A stretch of 64,000 bases of DNA, taken from Spirulina subsalsa PCC 9445 (GTDB lineage Bacteria > Cyanobacteriota > Cyanobacteriia > Cyanobacteriales > Spirulinaceae). The stretch is taken from positions 1,815,725 to 1,879,724 of the forward strand of contig NZ_JH980292.1 of assembly GCF_000314005.1 (NCBI RefSeq), read 5' to 3'. Numbering within the stretch: the stretch's first letter is position 1; the number at the start of each line of letters is the position of its first letter. The translations under genes and the position numbers were made by a program. A model generated the notes under the pieces. That model made no database searches, was not told the origin of the DNA, and was given only the letters and a program-made list of their open reading frames with translations. Of the stretch, positions 25,892-34,939 are shown piece after piece.

Positions 25892-26240
25892 GCCCCCCTC
25901 CTTGGCATAAACCCACTATAACCTTTTGCGGGAAACTGCACACAGCAACCCAGCCCATGCTGGAGAGGTAACATTGTTGGAACGGCCAAATTAATCACTG
26001 TAGGCATAAGCATCATTGATAAGTGACACTGGTGCAAAGCATAAGATCATCCTATAGGCGATCTCCATATTGTGACCACTTTCTGCCCAAATTACGGAAA
26101 AGTTTAATAATTTGGCTTTCCTTGCCCACCCTTACTCCCTCACCAAAGGCAATAAGCTTAAATCCGAATTAAGATTCTTCCCCTCCCCCAAAATCCTGAT
26201 CAACAGGAACATTTACTCATTAATGCCCTTGGTATAGTAA

Positions 26241-26317
26241 GGAGAAAGAGCCGTCCTCGGATCCTCTTTCTCCCCTTGTGGAAGGGGAGCTTAAAGGGGG
26301 ACTCCCCCGCTTTTTCC
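26241..26317 (+). promoter_or_regulatory. Structured leader before the AEC transporter gene (possible attenuator)
   Basis: Three hairpins lie directly upstream of the ATG at 26338. GGAGAAAGAG (26241-26250) can pair with CTCTTTCTCC (26264-26273). CTCCCCTT (26270-26277) pairs with AAGGGGAG (26282-26289) and shares bases with the first stem, so the two exclude each other. GGGGG (26296-26300) pairs with CCCCC (26304-26308), followed by GCTTTTT, a terminator shape. TATAGT at 26233 is a possible -10. The rest of the gap 25892-26240 shows nothing I can identify. Confidence 0.45.
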
Positions 26318-26337
26318 TATCTCCTAAACCCTAAATT

Positions 26338-27258
26338 ATGTTTGATTTAAGCGCCCAACTTATTCCGTTGTACACCAAACTCATTGGCGGGGTGTTAGTG
26401 GGCTGGCTTTTAGGCCGAACGTTACCACAATCCACCTGTACAAACTTAGGAAAATTTCTCTTCTGGGTAGGAGTTCCTTTGGGTAATATTATTTTCCTCC
26501 GTTGGGCGGATTTATCGAATACCCTTTGGATTTCTCCCCTCATTGCCCTCATTGCCATTGTATCGGGAGCAACCTTAGCGGCAATCTGGTTAAAATTGCA
26601 GTCTCATGATTGGACTTCTCCCCGTCAGGGGAGTTTTGTCCTTACGTCTATGGTGGGCAATACCGGATATTTAGGCTATCCCATTGTTCTCACCCTTGCC
26701 GGAGAACAACATTTTGCCCTAGCCTTGTTTTACGATATGTTTGGAACGGTTGTTGGTGCCTATGGTTTAGGCGTGATTCTGGCGGCCTATTTTGGCAAAG
26801 CGACTAAACAACATTGGGAACTGTTTATCGAAACACTCCGTAATCCGATTTGGTGGGCGTTTGCCTTTGGTTTATTCTTCCGTCAAGTGGTTTTACCTGT
26901 CCCGGTTGAAAGCACCCTGAAAGGGATTGGTTGGGGGGTGATTAGCCTCTCCTTGGTCTTAATTGGAATGCGTTTAAGTCAATTGCACTCTTTCCGTCAA
27001 TGGCGGTCAGTTTCCATTAGTTTGGGCATTAAAATGATTCTGATTCCCCTGGTTTTTGGCTTAATTTTAGCCGGATTGGGGATTCGTGGCATGACTCAGT
27101 TAGTCCTGGTGTTACAGATGGCAATGCCCCCTGCTTTTGCGACGCTGGTTTTAACGGAAACCTATGCTTTAGATTGGGAATTAACGGTCAGTGCGATCGC
27201 CATTGGGTCGATGGGTTTACTTCTAACCCTTCCGGTGTGGGTGTTTTTATTTGGTTAA
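26338..27258 (+). CDS. AEC (auxin efflux carrier) family transporter
   Basis: 306 residues with about ten membrane helices in two halves. The family signature GNTGYLGYPIVLTLAGEQ lies near residue 108 and the second-half MAMPPAFATLVLTETY near 265 is the matching crossing region. Bacterial members export organic anions such as malate, or other small acids; a precise substrate cannot be read here. The start is the ATG at 26338, just after the hairpin-rich leader. It is monocistronic; MITE repeats begin 17 bases after the stop. Confidence 0.87.
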   Translation: MFDLSAQLIPLYTKLIGGVLVGWLLGRTLPQSTCTNLGKFLFWVGVPLGNIIFLRWADLSNTLWISPLIALIAIVSGATLAAIWLKLQSHDWTSPRQGSFVLTSMVGNTGYLGYPIVLTLAGEQHFALALFYDMFGTVVGAYGLGVILAAYFGKATKQHWELFIETLRNPIWWAFAFGLFFRQVVLPVPVESTLKGIGWGVISLSLVLIGMRLSQLHSFRQWRSVSISLGIKMILIPLVFGLILAGLGIRGMTQLVLVLQMAMPPAFATLVLTETYALDWELTVSAIAIGSMGLLLTLPVWVFLFG

Positions 27259-27275
27259 TCGGGATTAAACAACCC

Positions 27276-27389
27276 TAGGGGTTGCTGAAAAAAACCAACC
27301 CTAGAATTAACAAGGGAATAGGGAATAAGTCTTAATTCCCCGTATCCCCCCTGTTCCTCACCTGGAGCAGAGTTATTCAGCACGCCCTA
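27276..27389. mobile_element. MITE-like element, copy A
   Basis: It begins TAGGGGTTGCTGAAAAA and ends TTATTCAGCACGCCCTA, imperfect inverted ends of about 17 bases. The interior has TTCCC-type heptads and AAGTCTTAATTCCCCGTA, the inverse of the interior of the element at 13179-13308. No coding capacity. Confidence 0.6.
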
Positions 27390-27392
27390 TGG

Positions 27393-27575
27393 TAGGGTCT
27401 GCTGTTCGCGAAGCGTTGCGTAGCAATATATCCCTCTAAGCACTGTTAGTAGGACTTTCGATTGGGAGCGAGAAACTAAAAGGTTTTAGGGATAAATCAT
27501 CAAAAAGGCTTGCCTTTTTTTGATTCCCCCTGTTCCCTGTTTCCCATCCAGAGTAGAGTTATTCAGCACGCCCTA
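27393..27575. mobile_element. MITE-like element, copy B, flanked by TATGGTA repeats
   Basis: Starting TAGGGTCTGCTG and ending TTATTCAGCACGCCCTA, it is nearly the same sequence as 36006-36202. Directly outside the GGG...CCC ends stands TATGGTA on both sides, a probable 7-base target duplication. It includes the GCGTTGCGTAGCAA palindrome and a heptad stretch. Its last TA is the stop codon (minus strand TAG) of the mscS gene. Confidence 0.65.
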
Positions 27576-29213
27576 TGGTACGTCTTCATCGGCCATAATT
27601 CTAGGTTCATAATCCCGCAGAATTCTATAGGTTGGCGTTAATAACTCAATCTGGGCTTCAGTGCATAAATCCTGTATATTCTGGTGCAGTTCTGAGTAAA
27701 TTTTCTCCATGACGGTGGGCGCGTTTGTATAGGCATTTAATTCATACAAAACAGCTTGAGAATCCAGTTGGGTTTGTAGAACAAAACTGGCAGGATCGGT
27801 CAAAATATAACGAGTCTGTGCCGCCGCATTGAGCAAGACTTTATGGACAATCTGCCAAGGAACCTCATAGCTAATCTGGATGGTGGTATGTAATAATAGG
27901 GGCTGTTTTTTCTCGCGTAAGGCGGTGCTGTAGTTAATCACCACCCTCTGGTTTAAAAGGTGGTGGGGTAGGGTGACAATTTCATTTTTAATGGTCCGAA
28001 TGCGCACTGTCAATAAATTCTTTTCTAAGATTGTGCCTTTAATCTCCCCAATTTGTACCCGATCGCCTAGGGTATAAGGACGATTGTAGGTGAGAAAAAA
28101 TCCGGCGATCGCATCCTGAATAAAATCACGACTCCCCCATAGCCCAATCCCTAGCAACAACAGGAACACACCGCTTAACAGGGGGGAAGCAATAAAGGGC
28201 AAAAAGGGATAAGCCACAACAAAGGCAAGGGTAACAATACCCAGTCGCGCTAACTGGTAAGTCGGCCATGCCCAACTGGGATCAAATTGTTCTAGTTTAA
28301 TCTCTTCTTGGGCAACTTTTACACTCAATTTATGGGCAACTCTCAGGAGAATGGCGGTGATGAATAACACAACCCCTAAGCCTATCAGTTTTAATAATTC
28401 TGCCCAAAAAATAGGGCTAAAAATACCTAATGTATAGCCCAAAAACTGCACAATTTGCCAACCGATGCCCTTCGTCCAAGGAAATAGGCATAAAACCAAG
28501 ATTATATAGAGAGTCAGCCAAATGAAAGACAATCCTAGTTTAAGCCATTGAATACCCCTCAAAAGCCAATGCTGCACGCGCTGGGGGTTCAAGATTTGTT
28601 GATTTTGAATGGCTATTCCTAGGCGTTTTTCTTGATAAGAAAGGTTAACTTTTTTCACTAACAAATTGACTTTTTTGTTAATCTGTGATAAACCTAAGAA
28701 GAGTAGTAGGGTGGCCAGTGCTGTCCATAAACCGCTAACGACCAGATTTTGAACGCTACGTTCTTGGCGGTATTGACGAATGGCTCGGTCGAACACGACT
28801 AAGTAGGTTCGGGCTAACTGTTGCCTTGTTTGCTCTTGAGCGGTTGCATCAAGTTCTGTGAGGGTGAGTAGGACTTGATCGCCAATAGCGAGGTTAGTCA
28901 TGTCTCCCACCTCCTCCTGTCGGAGGGAACTGAGGGGGATGGATAGGTCATTAGCGGCTTTCGTGAGGCGATCGCTAGTTGTTCTGGCTCGTTCCTGTAC
29001 CGATAATTCCCCAATGCCTTGTTCTAGAGTAAAGAGGGTTTGATCCCCCAAGACGACAGGGGCTTTAATCGGTTCGGTTTCAGTAAAGGGAGTTTGGGGA
29101 AAACCGACCCCCGGAGTTACTAAACAAAAGAGGGCTGTCACCAGTCCCAACAGCAGACTTTTCCAGGATGAATGAGGGATTACAAGAGAGTTCATGCGGC
29201 GACTAATTGGCAT
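27573..29213 (-). CDS. Mechanosensitive channel of the MscS family
   Basis: 546 residues. A signal peptide or first helix (about 14-40) precedes an extracytoplasmic helical region (about 45-150), then several membrane helices (about 158-180, 225-250, 270-295, 320-365) and the MscS beta domain (YNRPYTLGDRVQIGEIKG, then TLPHHLLNQRVVINYS). The size is that of the extended cyanobacterial MscS types that relieve osmotic shock. The ATG at 29213 is preceded by AGAGGA and lies 22 bases inside the end of gshA, so the two are translationally coupled. The stop codon TAG is formed by the end of MITE B; the true C-terminus before insertion may have been different. Confidence 0.88.
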   Translation of the reverse strand: MPISRRMNSLVIPHSSWKSLLLGLVTALFCLVTPGVGFPQTPFTETEPIKAPVVLGDQTLFTLEQGIGELSVQERARTTSDRLTKAANDLSIPLSSLRQEEVGDMTNLAIGDQVLLTLTELDATAQEQTRQQLARTYLVVFDRAIRQYRQERSVQNLVVSGLWTALATLLLFLGLSQINKKVNLLVKKVNLSYQEKRLGIAIQNQQILNPQRVQHWLLRGIQWLKLGLSFIWLTLYIILVLCLFPWTKGIGWQIVQFLGYTLGIFSPIFWAELLKLIGLGVVLFITAILLRVAHKLSVKVAQEEIKLEQFDPSWAWPTYQLARLGIVTLAFVVAYPFLPFIASPLLSGVFLLLLGIGLWGSRDFIQDAIAGFFLTYNRPYTLGDRVQIGEIKGTILEKNLLTVRIRTIKNEIVTLPHHLLNQRVVINYSTALREKKQPLLLHTTIQISYEVPWQIVHKVLLNAAAQTRYILTDPASFVLQTQLDSQAVLYELNAYTNAPTVMEKIYSELHQNIQDLCTEAQIELLTPTYRILRDYEPRIMADEDVP

Positions 29214-30331
29214 AATTTGTCCTCTAAGTCCTGTTCTTGTTGCTCTAAGGCAATAATAGCTTGCTGGAGGATTTCCGATGGGGTAAGGCCTTGTTCAATT
29301 TGGGCTAACCATTGCTGGGCTGTGTTGCCTGTGCGGAGGATCTTTTTCACAGGGGAGAGGAAACAACTGTAACCTTGGGGTTTTGCGATCGCCCACATTT
29401 GGGGATATAACTCCTCAATCCAATCCCGGGCGGACAACTTCCGGCCATCTTGCCAATGGTGTAGAATCGCGTCTAAACTTTTTTCGGCCACAGCTTGTTC
29501 ATTGCGATCGCCCAATTCGGCCAATTCTTCCGGCGAAAAACAACTAGACTGTAAAGGGTCTAAACCCGGATCTGCCAACATTTGGCTAATTCTCGCCTCT
29601 AAAAAAGCCATAATCCCTAACAACGCAATTGGATCCGTCACTAAGTCACAAATGCGTAACTCTAGACGATTCAAATTGTAGGGACGGCGATCGCCATTGG
29701 GACGCACCGCCGACCACAAATGCCGCACATTCTGCATTGTACCGATTTCTAACTGTTCTTCGGTCCAATCAATAAAATGACGATGATCCCGAAAGAGGGG
29801 GACTTGGGCGGGGGTTTTCGGGAAAACACCCCAGCGCGTGGAATGATACCCCGTCACCTGACCATCTAAAAAGGGAGAAGAAGCACTCAACGCCAGATAG
29901 AGGGGAGCCTCCAAACGAATTAAACGACAAGCGCGGAGAATCTCATCGGGATCATCAATCCCCACATTAATATGAATACTGGCCGTGACCACCTTAGTCT
30001 GGTAGGTCTGCTCAATATAAGTATGATAGGGATTTTGAGGGTCAGACCGATAAAAGCACCCACTGTCCCCCAGAGACAACGTACTACCTGGAACAAGGGT
30101 ATAATCCCCCAAGCCTTTTAAATAAGTGCGCAAACGTTGCCGAGGGCGCACGAGAGCGCACAATAAACGGTCATAGGCTGCATAGGGAGCCGTGGTGTAC
30201 TCCACATTCCGACTATCGGGTTCTCGCACAAATCCGGTCAAATCCCGTACAATCCGATCCGATAACCCCACAATCTCCCCTTGGGGTGTTCCGGTGTACA
30301 TCTCAACTTCAAAACCTTTGGATAGCAGCAC
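29192..30331 (-). CDS. gshA: Glutamate-cysteine ligase, cyanobacterial type
   Basis: 379 residues. It catalyses the first step of glutathione synthesis, joining Glu and Cys with ATP. Characteristic blocks are KGFEVEMYTGTPQGEIVGLS, FVREPDSRNVEYTTAPYAAY, the TASIHINVGIDDP segment, and NRLELRICDLVTDP late in the protein. This is the cyanobacterial group, distinct from E. coli GshA. It begins with GTG at 30331; the frame then reads LLSKGFEVEM as in homologues. It overlaps the downstream mscS gene by 22 bases. A tandem hairpin repeat lies just upstream. Confidence 0.9.
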   Translation of the reverse strand: MLLSKGFEVEMYTGTPQGEIVGLSDRIVRDLTGFVREPDSRNVEYTTAPYAAYDRLLCALVRPRQRLRTYLKGLGDYTLVPGSTLSLGDSGCFYRSDPQNPYHTYIEQTYQTKVVTASIHINVGIDDPDEILRACRLIRLEAPLYLALSASSPFLDGQVTGYHSTRWGVFPKTPAQVPLFRDHRHFIDWTEEQLEIGTMQNVRHLWSAVRPNGDRRPYNLNRLELRICDLVTDPIALLGIMAFLEARISQMLADPGLDPLQSSCFSPEELAELGDRNEQAVAEKSLDAILHHWQDGRKLSARDWIEELYPQMWAIAKPQGYSCFLSPVKKILRTGNTAQQWLAQIEQGLTPSEILQQAIIALEQQEQDLEDKLCQLVAA

Positions 30332-30390
30332 GCTTTTTTCTCGACTTTAACTAGGCTGGGACTATCTTCTATTTTAGGGGGTGGCGGACT

Positions 30391-30502
30391 GTTCGTAGTT
30401 GCGCTTCAGCGCGCATTTTCGGGCTGAAGCCCAACAACGAGCAACTGGGTTCGTAATTGCGCTTCAGCGCGCATTTTCGGGCTGAAGCCCAACAACGAGC
30501 CA
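30391..30502. repeat. Two tandem copies of a 58-base palindromic repeat
   Basis: Unit 1 at 30391-30448 and unit 2 at 30449-30502 are almost identical. Each has GTTCGTAGTTG (or AATTG) pairing with CAACAACGAGC, and inside it GCTTCAGC pairing with GCTGAAGC, giving a long hairpin with a loop of GCGCATTTTCGG type. The tandem pair lies between glpK and gshA, both minus strand. Confidence 0.75.
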
Positions 30503-30516
30503 ACAAAGAGCCAAAA

Positions 30517-32019
30517 CTAATGGATCATCCAATCCTTCGCTCGTTCCACAGCCCTTAACCATACCTGAAAATGGGCTTGAGCTTGTTCCTGTCCCTCACC
30601 GGGGGTAAACGTGCGGTCTACTCGGCGCTGGGCAATTAAATCCTCATAACGCGGCCAAAAACCGGCCGCTAGACCTGCCCCAAAAGCCGCCCCTTGCGCC
30701 GTTGCATCCAAGATTTCAGGACGTTCTACCGGAATCCCTAAAACATCGGCCTGAAACTGCATTAAAAAGTCATTGCGAGACGCGCCCCCATCGACCTTTA
30801 ATAAACCAATGGGCTGGTCAGCATCCTTATTCATCGCGTCTACCACCTCTTTCACTTGGTAGGCAATGGATTCTAAAACCGCCCTTACCAGATGTTCCCG
30901 TTTCACCCCTCCGGTAATGCCCTGAAAAGAGCCTCGGGCTTTCATATCCCAGTGGGGCGCACCTAAACCACTTAAAGCGGGGACAAAATACACCCCATTG
31001 TTATCCGGCACCGACTCGCAAAGGGCTTGAGTTTCTGCGGCACTGTGAATTAAACCTAAACCATCTCGCAGCCATTGAATACAAGCGCCAGAGGTGAACA
31101 TAGCGCCCTCTAGAGCGTAGTTGGTTTGTTGCTCCTGAGTCCAAGCGACGGTAGAGAGGAGTTGATTGTGCGATCGCGTCAAACTTTCCCCCGTCTGTGC
31201 CACCAAGAAACAGCCCGTCCCATAGGTACATTTTAATAAACCCGGGCGATCGCATCCATGGGCAAACAAAGCCGCCTGTTGATCCCCAAAAATCGCCATA
31301 ATCGGGATTTCCACCCCAAATAACTCCGGATTCGTCGTACCGAAACAGCCTAAACTAGGTTTAATTTCCGGCATGATCTGACGCGGAATGCCAAACAAAC
31401 TCAATAACGCCTCATCCCAATTCCCCGTCGCCAAATTCATCAACATGGTACGGCTAGCATTACTATGATCCGTTGCGTGGACTTTGCGCCCCGTCAACTG
31501 CCACAACACCCAACTATCAACCGTTCCCGCCATTACATTCTCTAAATTGACCTCGGGCTGGTTTTCTTTCACCCAATCCAACAACCAAGCCAATTTAGTC
31601 GCGGAAAAATAGGCATCTAACACTAATCCCGTCCGTTCTTGAATCTCTGCGGCCTTTCCCTCGTCCCGCAATTGATTACACCGGGCTGTTGTACGGCGAT
31701 CTTGCCAGACAATAGCCTTATGAAGGGGTTGCCCAGTGGTTTTATCCCACAACAAACAGGTTTCGCGCTGCACCGTTAAACCAATGGCCGCAATTTCCGA
31801 GGCCAAAGTGTCCGTATTGACCAACACATCCCCCATCATTTCCCTGGTATCCCGCCAAATCGCCGAGGGATCATGTTCCAGCCAACCGGGTTGGGGATAG
31901 TATTGGGTCAGTTCCTTATAAGCTTGACCCACCATTGCCCCTTGTCGATCAAACAAAATTGCACGAGTTCCGGTGGTTCCGACATCAAGGGCAAGGATGT
32001 ATTTAGCGTTACTTGTCAT
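30517..32019 (-). CDS. glpK: Glycerol kinase
   Basis: 500 residues, the normal length. FGGY-family sugar kinase with ALDVGTTGTRAILFDRQG, QPGWLEHDP, GLTVQRETCLLWDKTTGQP, IVWQDRRT, ATDHSNASRTMLMNL, GDQQAALFAHGC and KVDGGASRNDFLMQFQAD. It converts glycerol to glycerol-3-phosphate with ATP. The ATG is at 32019. No glycerol facilitator or GlpD is adjacent. The gap 32020-32267 shows only short T/C-rich stretches of the heptad type near 32215-32255. Confidence 0.96.
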   Translation of the reverse strand: MTSNAKYILALDVGTTGTRAILFDRQGAMVGQAYKELTQYYPQPGWLEHDPSAIWRDTREMMGDVLVNTDTLASEIAAIGLTVQRETCLLWDKTTGQPLHKAIVWQDRRTTARCNQLRDEGKAAEIQERTGLVLDAYFSATKLAWLLDWVKENQPEVNLENVMAGTVDSWVLWQLTGRKVHATDHSNASRTMLMNLATGNWDEALLSLFGIPRQIMPEIKPSLGCFGTTNPELFGVEIPIMAIFGDQQAALFAHGCDRPGLLKCTYGTGCFLVAQTGESLTRSHNQLLSTVAWTQEQQTNYALEGAMFTSGACIQWLRDGLGLIHSAAETQALCESVPDNNGVYFVPALSGLGAPHWDMKARGSFQGITGGVKREHLVRAVLESIAYQVKEVVDAMNKDADQPIGLLKVDGGASRNDFLMQFQADVLGIPVERPEILDATAQGAAFGAGLAAGFWPRYEDLIAQRRVDRTFTPGEGQEQAQAHFQVWLRAVERAKDWMIH

Positions 32020-32267
32020 TGCTCTACTTTCGTCACTGCATCCCTAGAAAGGGTTTGAGTTGACCTTAGCAGTTTTTGGGTGCAAGTTCGACCGGGGGTG
32101 AATTTTTAACCTGTTCACTCCCCTATCTCTCTTGCTTAATAAGCATCTACGGGGATATGTAGCACCTCACACCATTTCAATTTCAAATGATAGGGGGTAG
32201 GGAGAATTGAGTATTAATAATTATCCCCTTTTGCCTCTTGCCTTTTGCCTATTCCCACCTGACCATT

Positions 32268-34781
32268 TCACTGATTACTGCTTACAGTTTGAGGGGCGGC
32301 TTGCTTGTCCAAAATCGCTTTAGGATAGGCAATCCGTTGATGATTGTATTGCTGCCACACTCGGATAAATACTTCTGCAATCACGGTTAAATCTTCCCGT
32401 TTTAAGCCGGAGTCTACCAGTTGATTATCTTGCCAACGGGCTTTAAAGATTTTGTTCACCATGTTTAAGGCCGTTTCGGGGGTAGCATCTTTGAGCGATC
32501 GCAAGGCCGCCTCACAAGCATCTGCTAACATAACAATTCCGGTTTCCCTCGACTGGGGAATGGGGCCATCATAGCGAAAGTCTTGTTCATCAATTGTCTC
32601 GCCTTCTGCTTGGGCTTGTTGACTGGCCTGAAAATAAAAGTAGGAAATCAAAATTGTCCCTTGATGTTCGGGGATAAAGTCCCGCACGGCTTGGGGTAAA
32701 TTGCAACGTCGAGCCATGACTAAGCCCTCGCTGACGTGCTTTTTGATGATCTCTGCACTTTGCCAAGGATCGTTAATTGCATCATGTTTATTAGGCCCGC
32801 CCATCTGGTTCTCAATAAAACCCAGAGGATCGTGCATCTTGCCAACATCATGATACAACGTTCCGGCTCGCACTAATTCAACGTTGCAGTGCAGTTCTCG
32901 GGCGGCGGCTTCGGCGAGGGAGGCCACAAATAAGGTATGTTGGAAGGTACCCGGGGCTTCAGTTGCTAATCGCTTCAGTAAGGGGCGGTTGGGATTAGAC
33001 AGTTCCGCTAAACGGATGGGAGTTACAAGATCAAAGACCCGTTCTAAATAGGGAGAAACCCCTAAAGCGACCACACACCAAGCTAAACCCGAGACTCCAA
33101 ACACCATTGCACCCGGTAAGACTAGGGAGACTAGGGCGGCGGTGGTGGGGGTGCCGACGAGTGTCATGACCAAATAGACAACACCCTGGGTTACTCCTAC
33201 ACCGACTCCCAAGAGGGCTAATTCTTCTCGCGATCGCAAGCGCCCTCCCATAAAAGCCGCCAATAAGCCACCCGCTGCCCCAGCAAGGAAACCTTCCCAC
33301 GCTAGGCCTACCCCACTCCCGGCACTGAGGGAACCAAAAACGGACAATCCGGTAATCAGGGTGACTTGGGTTGCGGCTAAGACAGGATGGTAAAAACCAC
33401 TAACTAATAAGGCTACGGCCGCCACATTATTCTGATTAAACTGCATTAAGAGGGGGGTACTCACACTGAGTAAACAGAGCAGAATGCGATCGCGACAGCG
33501 TAGACGCACATTCCAACGACTCCGCACCCCCCAAAATATCCCCACAGCCCCAGTGACTAGGGCGCTGGTAATCAGTAGCCCTCGCCAGTTAATACTCCGT
33601 TCACTGGCGTTCAGTTGATCCAATAGGAGAAAGGCTTTCCGGTCAATTTCTTGACCACTGCGCACAATCATCTCGCCCCTTTGGATTTGATACACCACGG
33701 GTTCAATTTTTTCGGCGGCCTGTTCAGCCAGTCGTCGAATGGCCTCCTCATCCCGTTCTAAGTTCGGTTTGACCATTTCCGTCAAAAGCTCGACCCCCAG
33801 GGGGGTGGTTAAAACTGGAACTTCAGAGACTAACTGCACTTGAATGGCTTCCCGTTTCAGGTCTTCGGGCATTCCCCGATGAATCCCTTGGGCTAAAATC
33901 CGGTCCAGGGCTACCTGGAAACCATCCCGGGTGCTTTCCCAGGTGCTATCCCGTAGGTCAAGGAGGCGTAACTTATAATTCCGTTCACGCAGTGTCTCGG
34001 GACGAGAATGGGCAATGGATTGTTGACTACTGGTGAATTCCTTCAAGGCTTGACTATAGCCCAGCCTTACGGTGTCAATTTTGGTCAACAACTGCATCAG
34101 GGCTAAGTCCCCTTGGGCGGTGCCGTAATTTTCCAGTTCTTCTAGGGCTTGTTGGGCATTTAAACCCAAGGGACTGGGAACTACAGCGTCTTGGAGTCGG
34201 GCGTTCTGCTCTGAGTCTTCTGGGTCCGGTTCGACCGGACGGGGTAGCTCTGGGAGGTCAAATTCTGCTTGAAGTTGACTGACCATGGTCTGCCAGTCTT
34301 CTTCGCTAATGGCGCGTAGGTGGCGTTGACTGGGTAGGGATAACACATCATCGGAGACAAAGGGAAAAGCCCCAGCCATGCGCCGCATTTGTTCGACTTG
34401 GGCTAAAAAGGCTTCTAAATCCTGTCGGGTTTTGGCGGTAACTTCAGGATTTAGTTTGAGAACTTCGGAGGCTCCGGTTTCTGCGACCTTGCGTTGTTCA
34501 CGGGTTAGTTCTTCATCCACCACTTGCACATCTTCCTCAGCCCAAATGGTTTGAGGGGCAATCATGCCCGGTTTTAAGCGGGGTTGATTATAGAAGCGAT
34601 ACCCCACCACACTGGTTAAGGAAACGACCACAAACACTAACATCATCGGATTGGGGATGGTGTTTCTCTGACTTTTAGGGGGTGTTGTCTTGACTCGCTT
34701 GGAGGGCGCGGAGTTAGACCTTGACGGATTAGACCGTTGCCACCGGGTAAGTCGTTGTGTGAAGAAGTCCAGGGTTTTCAT
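32268..34781 (-). CDS. 7TM-HD phosphodiesterase (PgpH-like)
   Basis: About 837 residues from the ATG at 34781 (a TTG at 34829 is possible but unlikely). It has one early membrane helix (about 48-66), a long extracytoplasmic region with conserved VPVLTTPLGVELLTEM, a cluster of seven helices (about 400-600) and a cytosolic HD domain with HTLFVASLAEAAARELH, LYHDVGKMHDP and EHQGTILISYFYFQA. 7TM-HD proteins degrade c-di-AMP in Gram-positive bacteria (PgpH); cyanobacterial members probably do the same. It is monocistronic. Confidence 0.9.
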   Translation of the reverse strand: MKTLDFFTQRLTRWQRSNPSRSNSAPSKRVKTTPPKSQRNTIPNPMMLVFVVVSLTSVVGYRFYNQPRLKPGMIAPQTIWAEEDVQVVDEELTREQRKVAETGASEVLKLNPEVTAKTRQDLEAFLAQVEQMRRMAGAFPFVSDDVLSLPSQRHLRAISEEDWQTMVSQLQAEFDLPELPRPVEPDPEDSEQNARLQDAVVPSPLGLNAQQALEELENYGTAQGDLALMQLLTKIDTVRLGYSQALKEFTSSQQSIAHSRPETLRERNYKLRLLDLRDSTWESTRDGFQVALDRILAQGIHRGMPEDLKREAIQVQLVSEVPVLTTPLGVELLTEMVKPNLERDEEAIRRLAEQAAEKIEPVVYQIQRGEMIVRSGQEIDRKAFLLLDQLNASERSINWRGLLITSALVTGAVGIFWGVRSRWNVRLRCRDRILLCLLSVSTPLLMQFNQNNVAAVALLVSGFYHPVLAATQVTLITGLSVFGSLSAGSGVGLAWEGFLAGAAGGLLAAFMGGRLRSREELALLGVGVGVTQGVVYLVMTLVGTPTTAALVSLVLPGAMVFGVSGLAWCVVALGVSPYLERVFDLVTPIRLAELSNPNRPLLKRLATEAPGTFQHTLFVASLAEAAARELHCNVELVRAGTLYHDVGKMHDPLGFIENQMGGPNKHDAINDPWQSAEIIKKHVSEGLVMARRCNLPQAVRDFIPEHQGTILISYFYFQASQQAQAEGETIDEQDFRYDGPIPQSRETGIVMLADACEAALRSLKDATPETALNMVNKIFKARWQDNQLVDSGLKREDLTVIAEVFIRVWQQYNHQRIAYPKAILDKQAAPQTVSSNQ

Positions 34782-34939
34782 AAGCCGTGTGAGTTGTGAG
34801 TGGGGCAGTCTCTGCCTGGTGAGATGCAATCTAGAGAGTGAGTGAATGGGTAATTATTGATATTGTACTGAGTGGTGATTTTTAAAGGAGAATGACGCAT
34901 CCTAACACAGATCCTAGGGGGCATTTCAAGGGGGAGCTT

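Noticed and set aside
30391-30502. Two tandem repeats as a CRISPR array
   Set aside because: There are no spacers, only two adjacent units, and no cas genes in the window.
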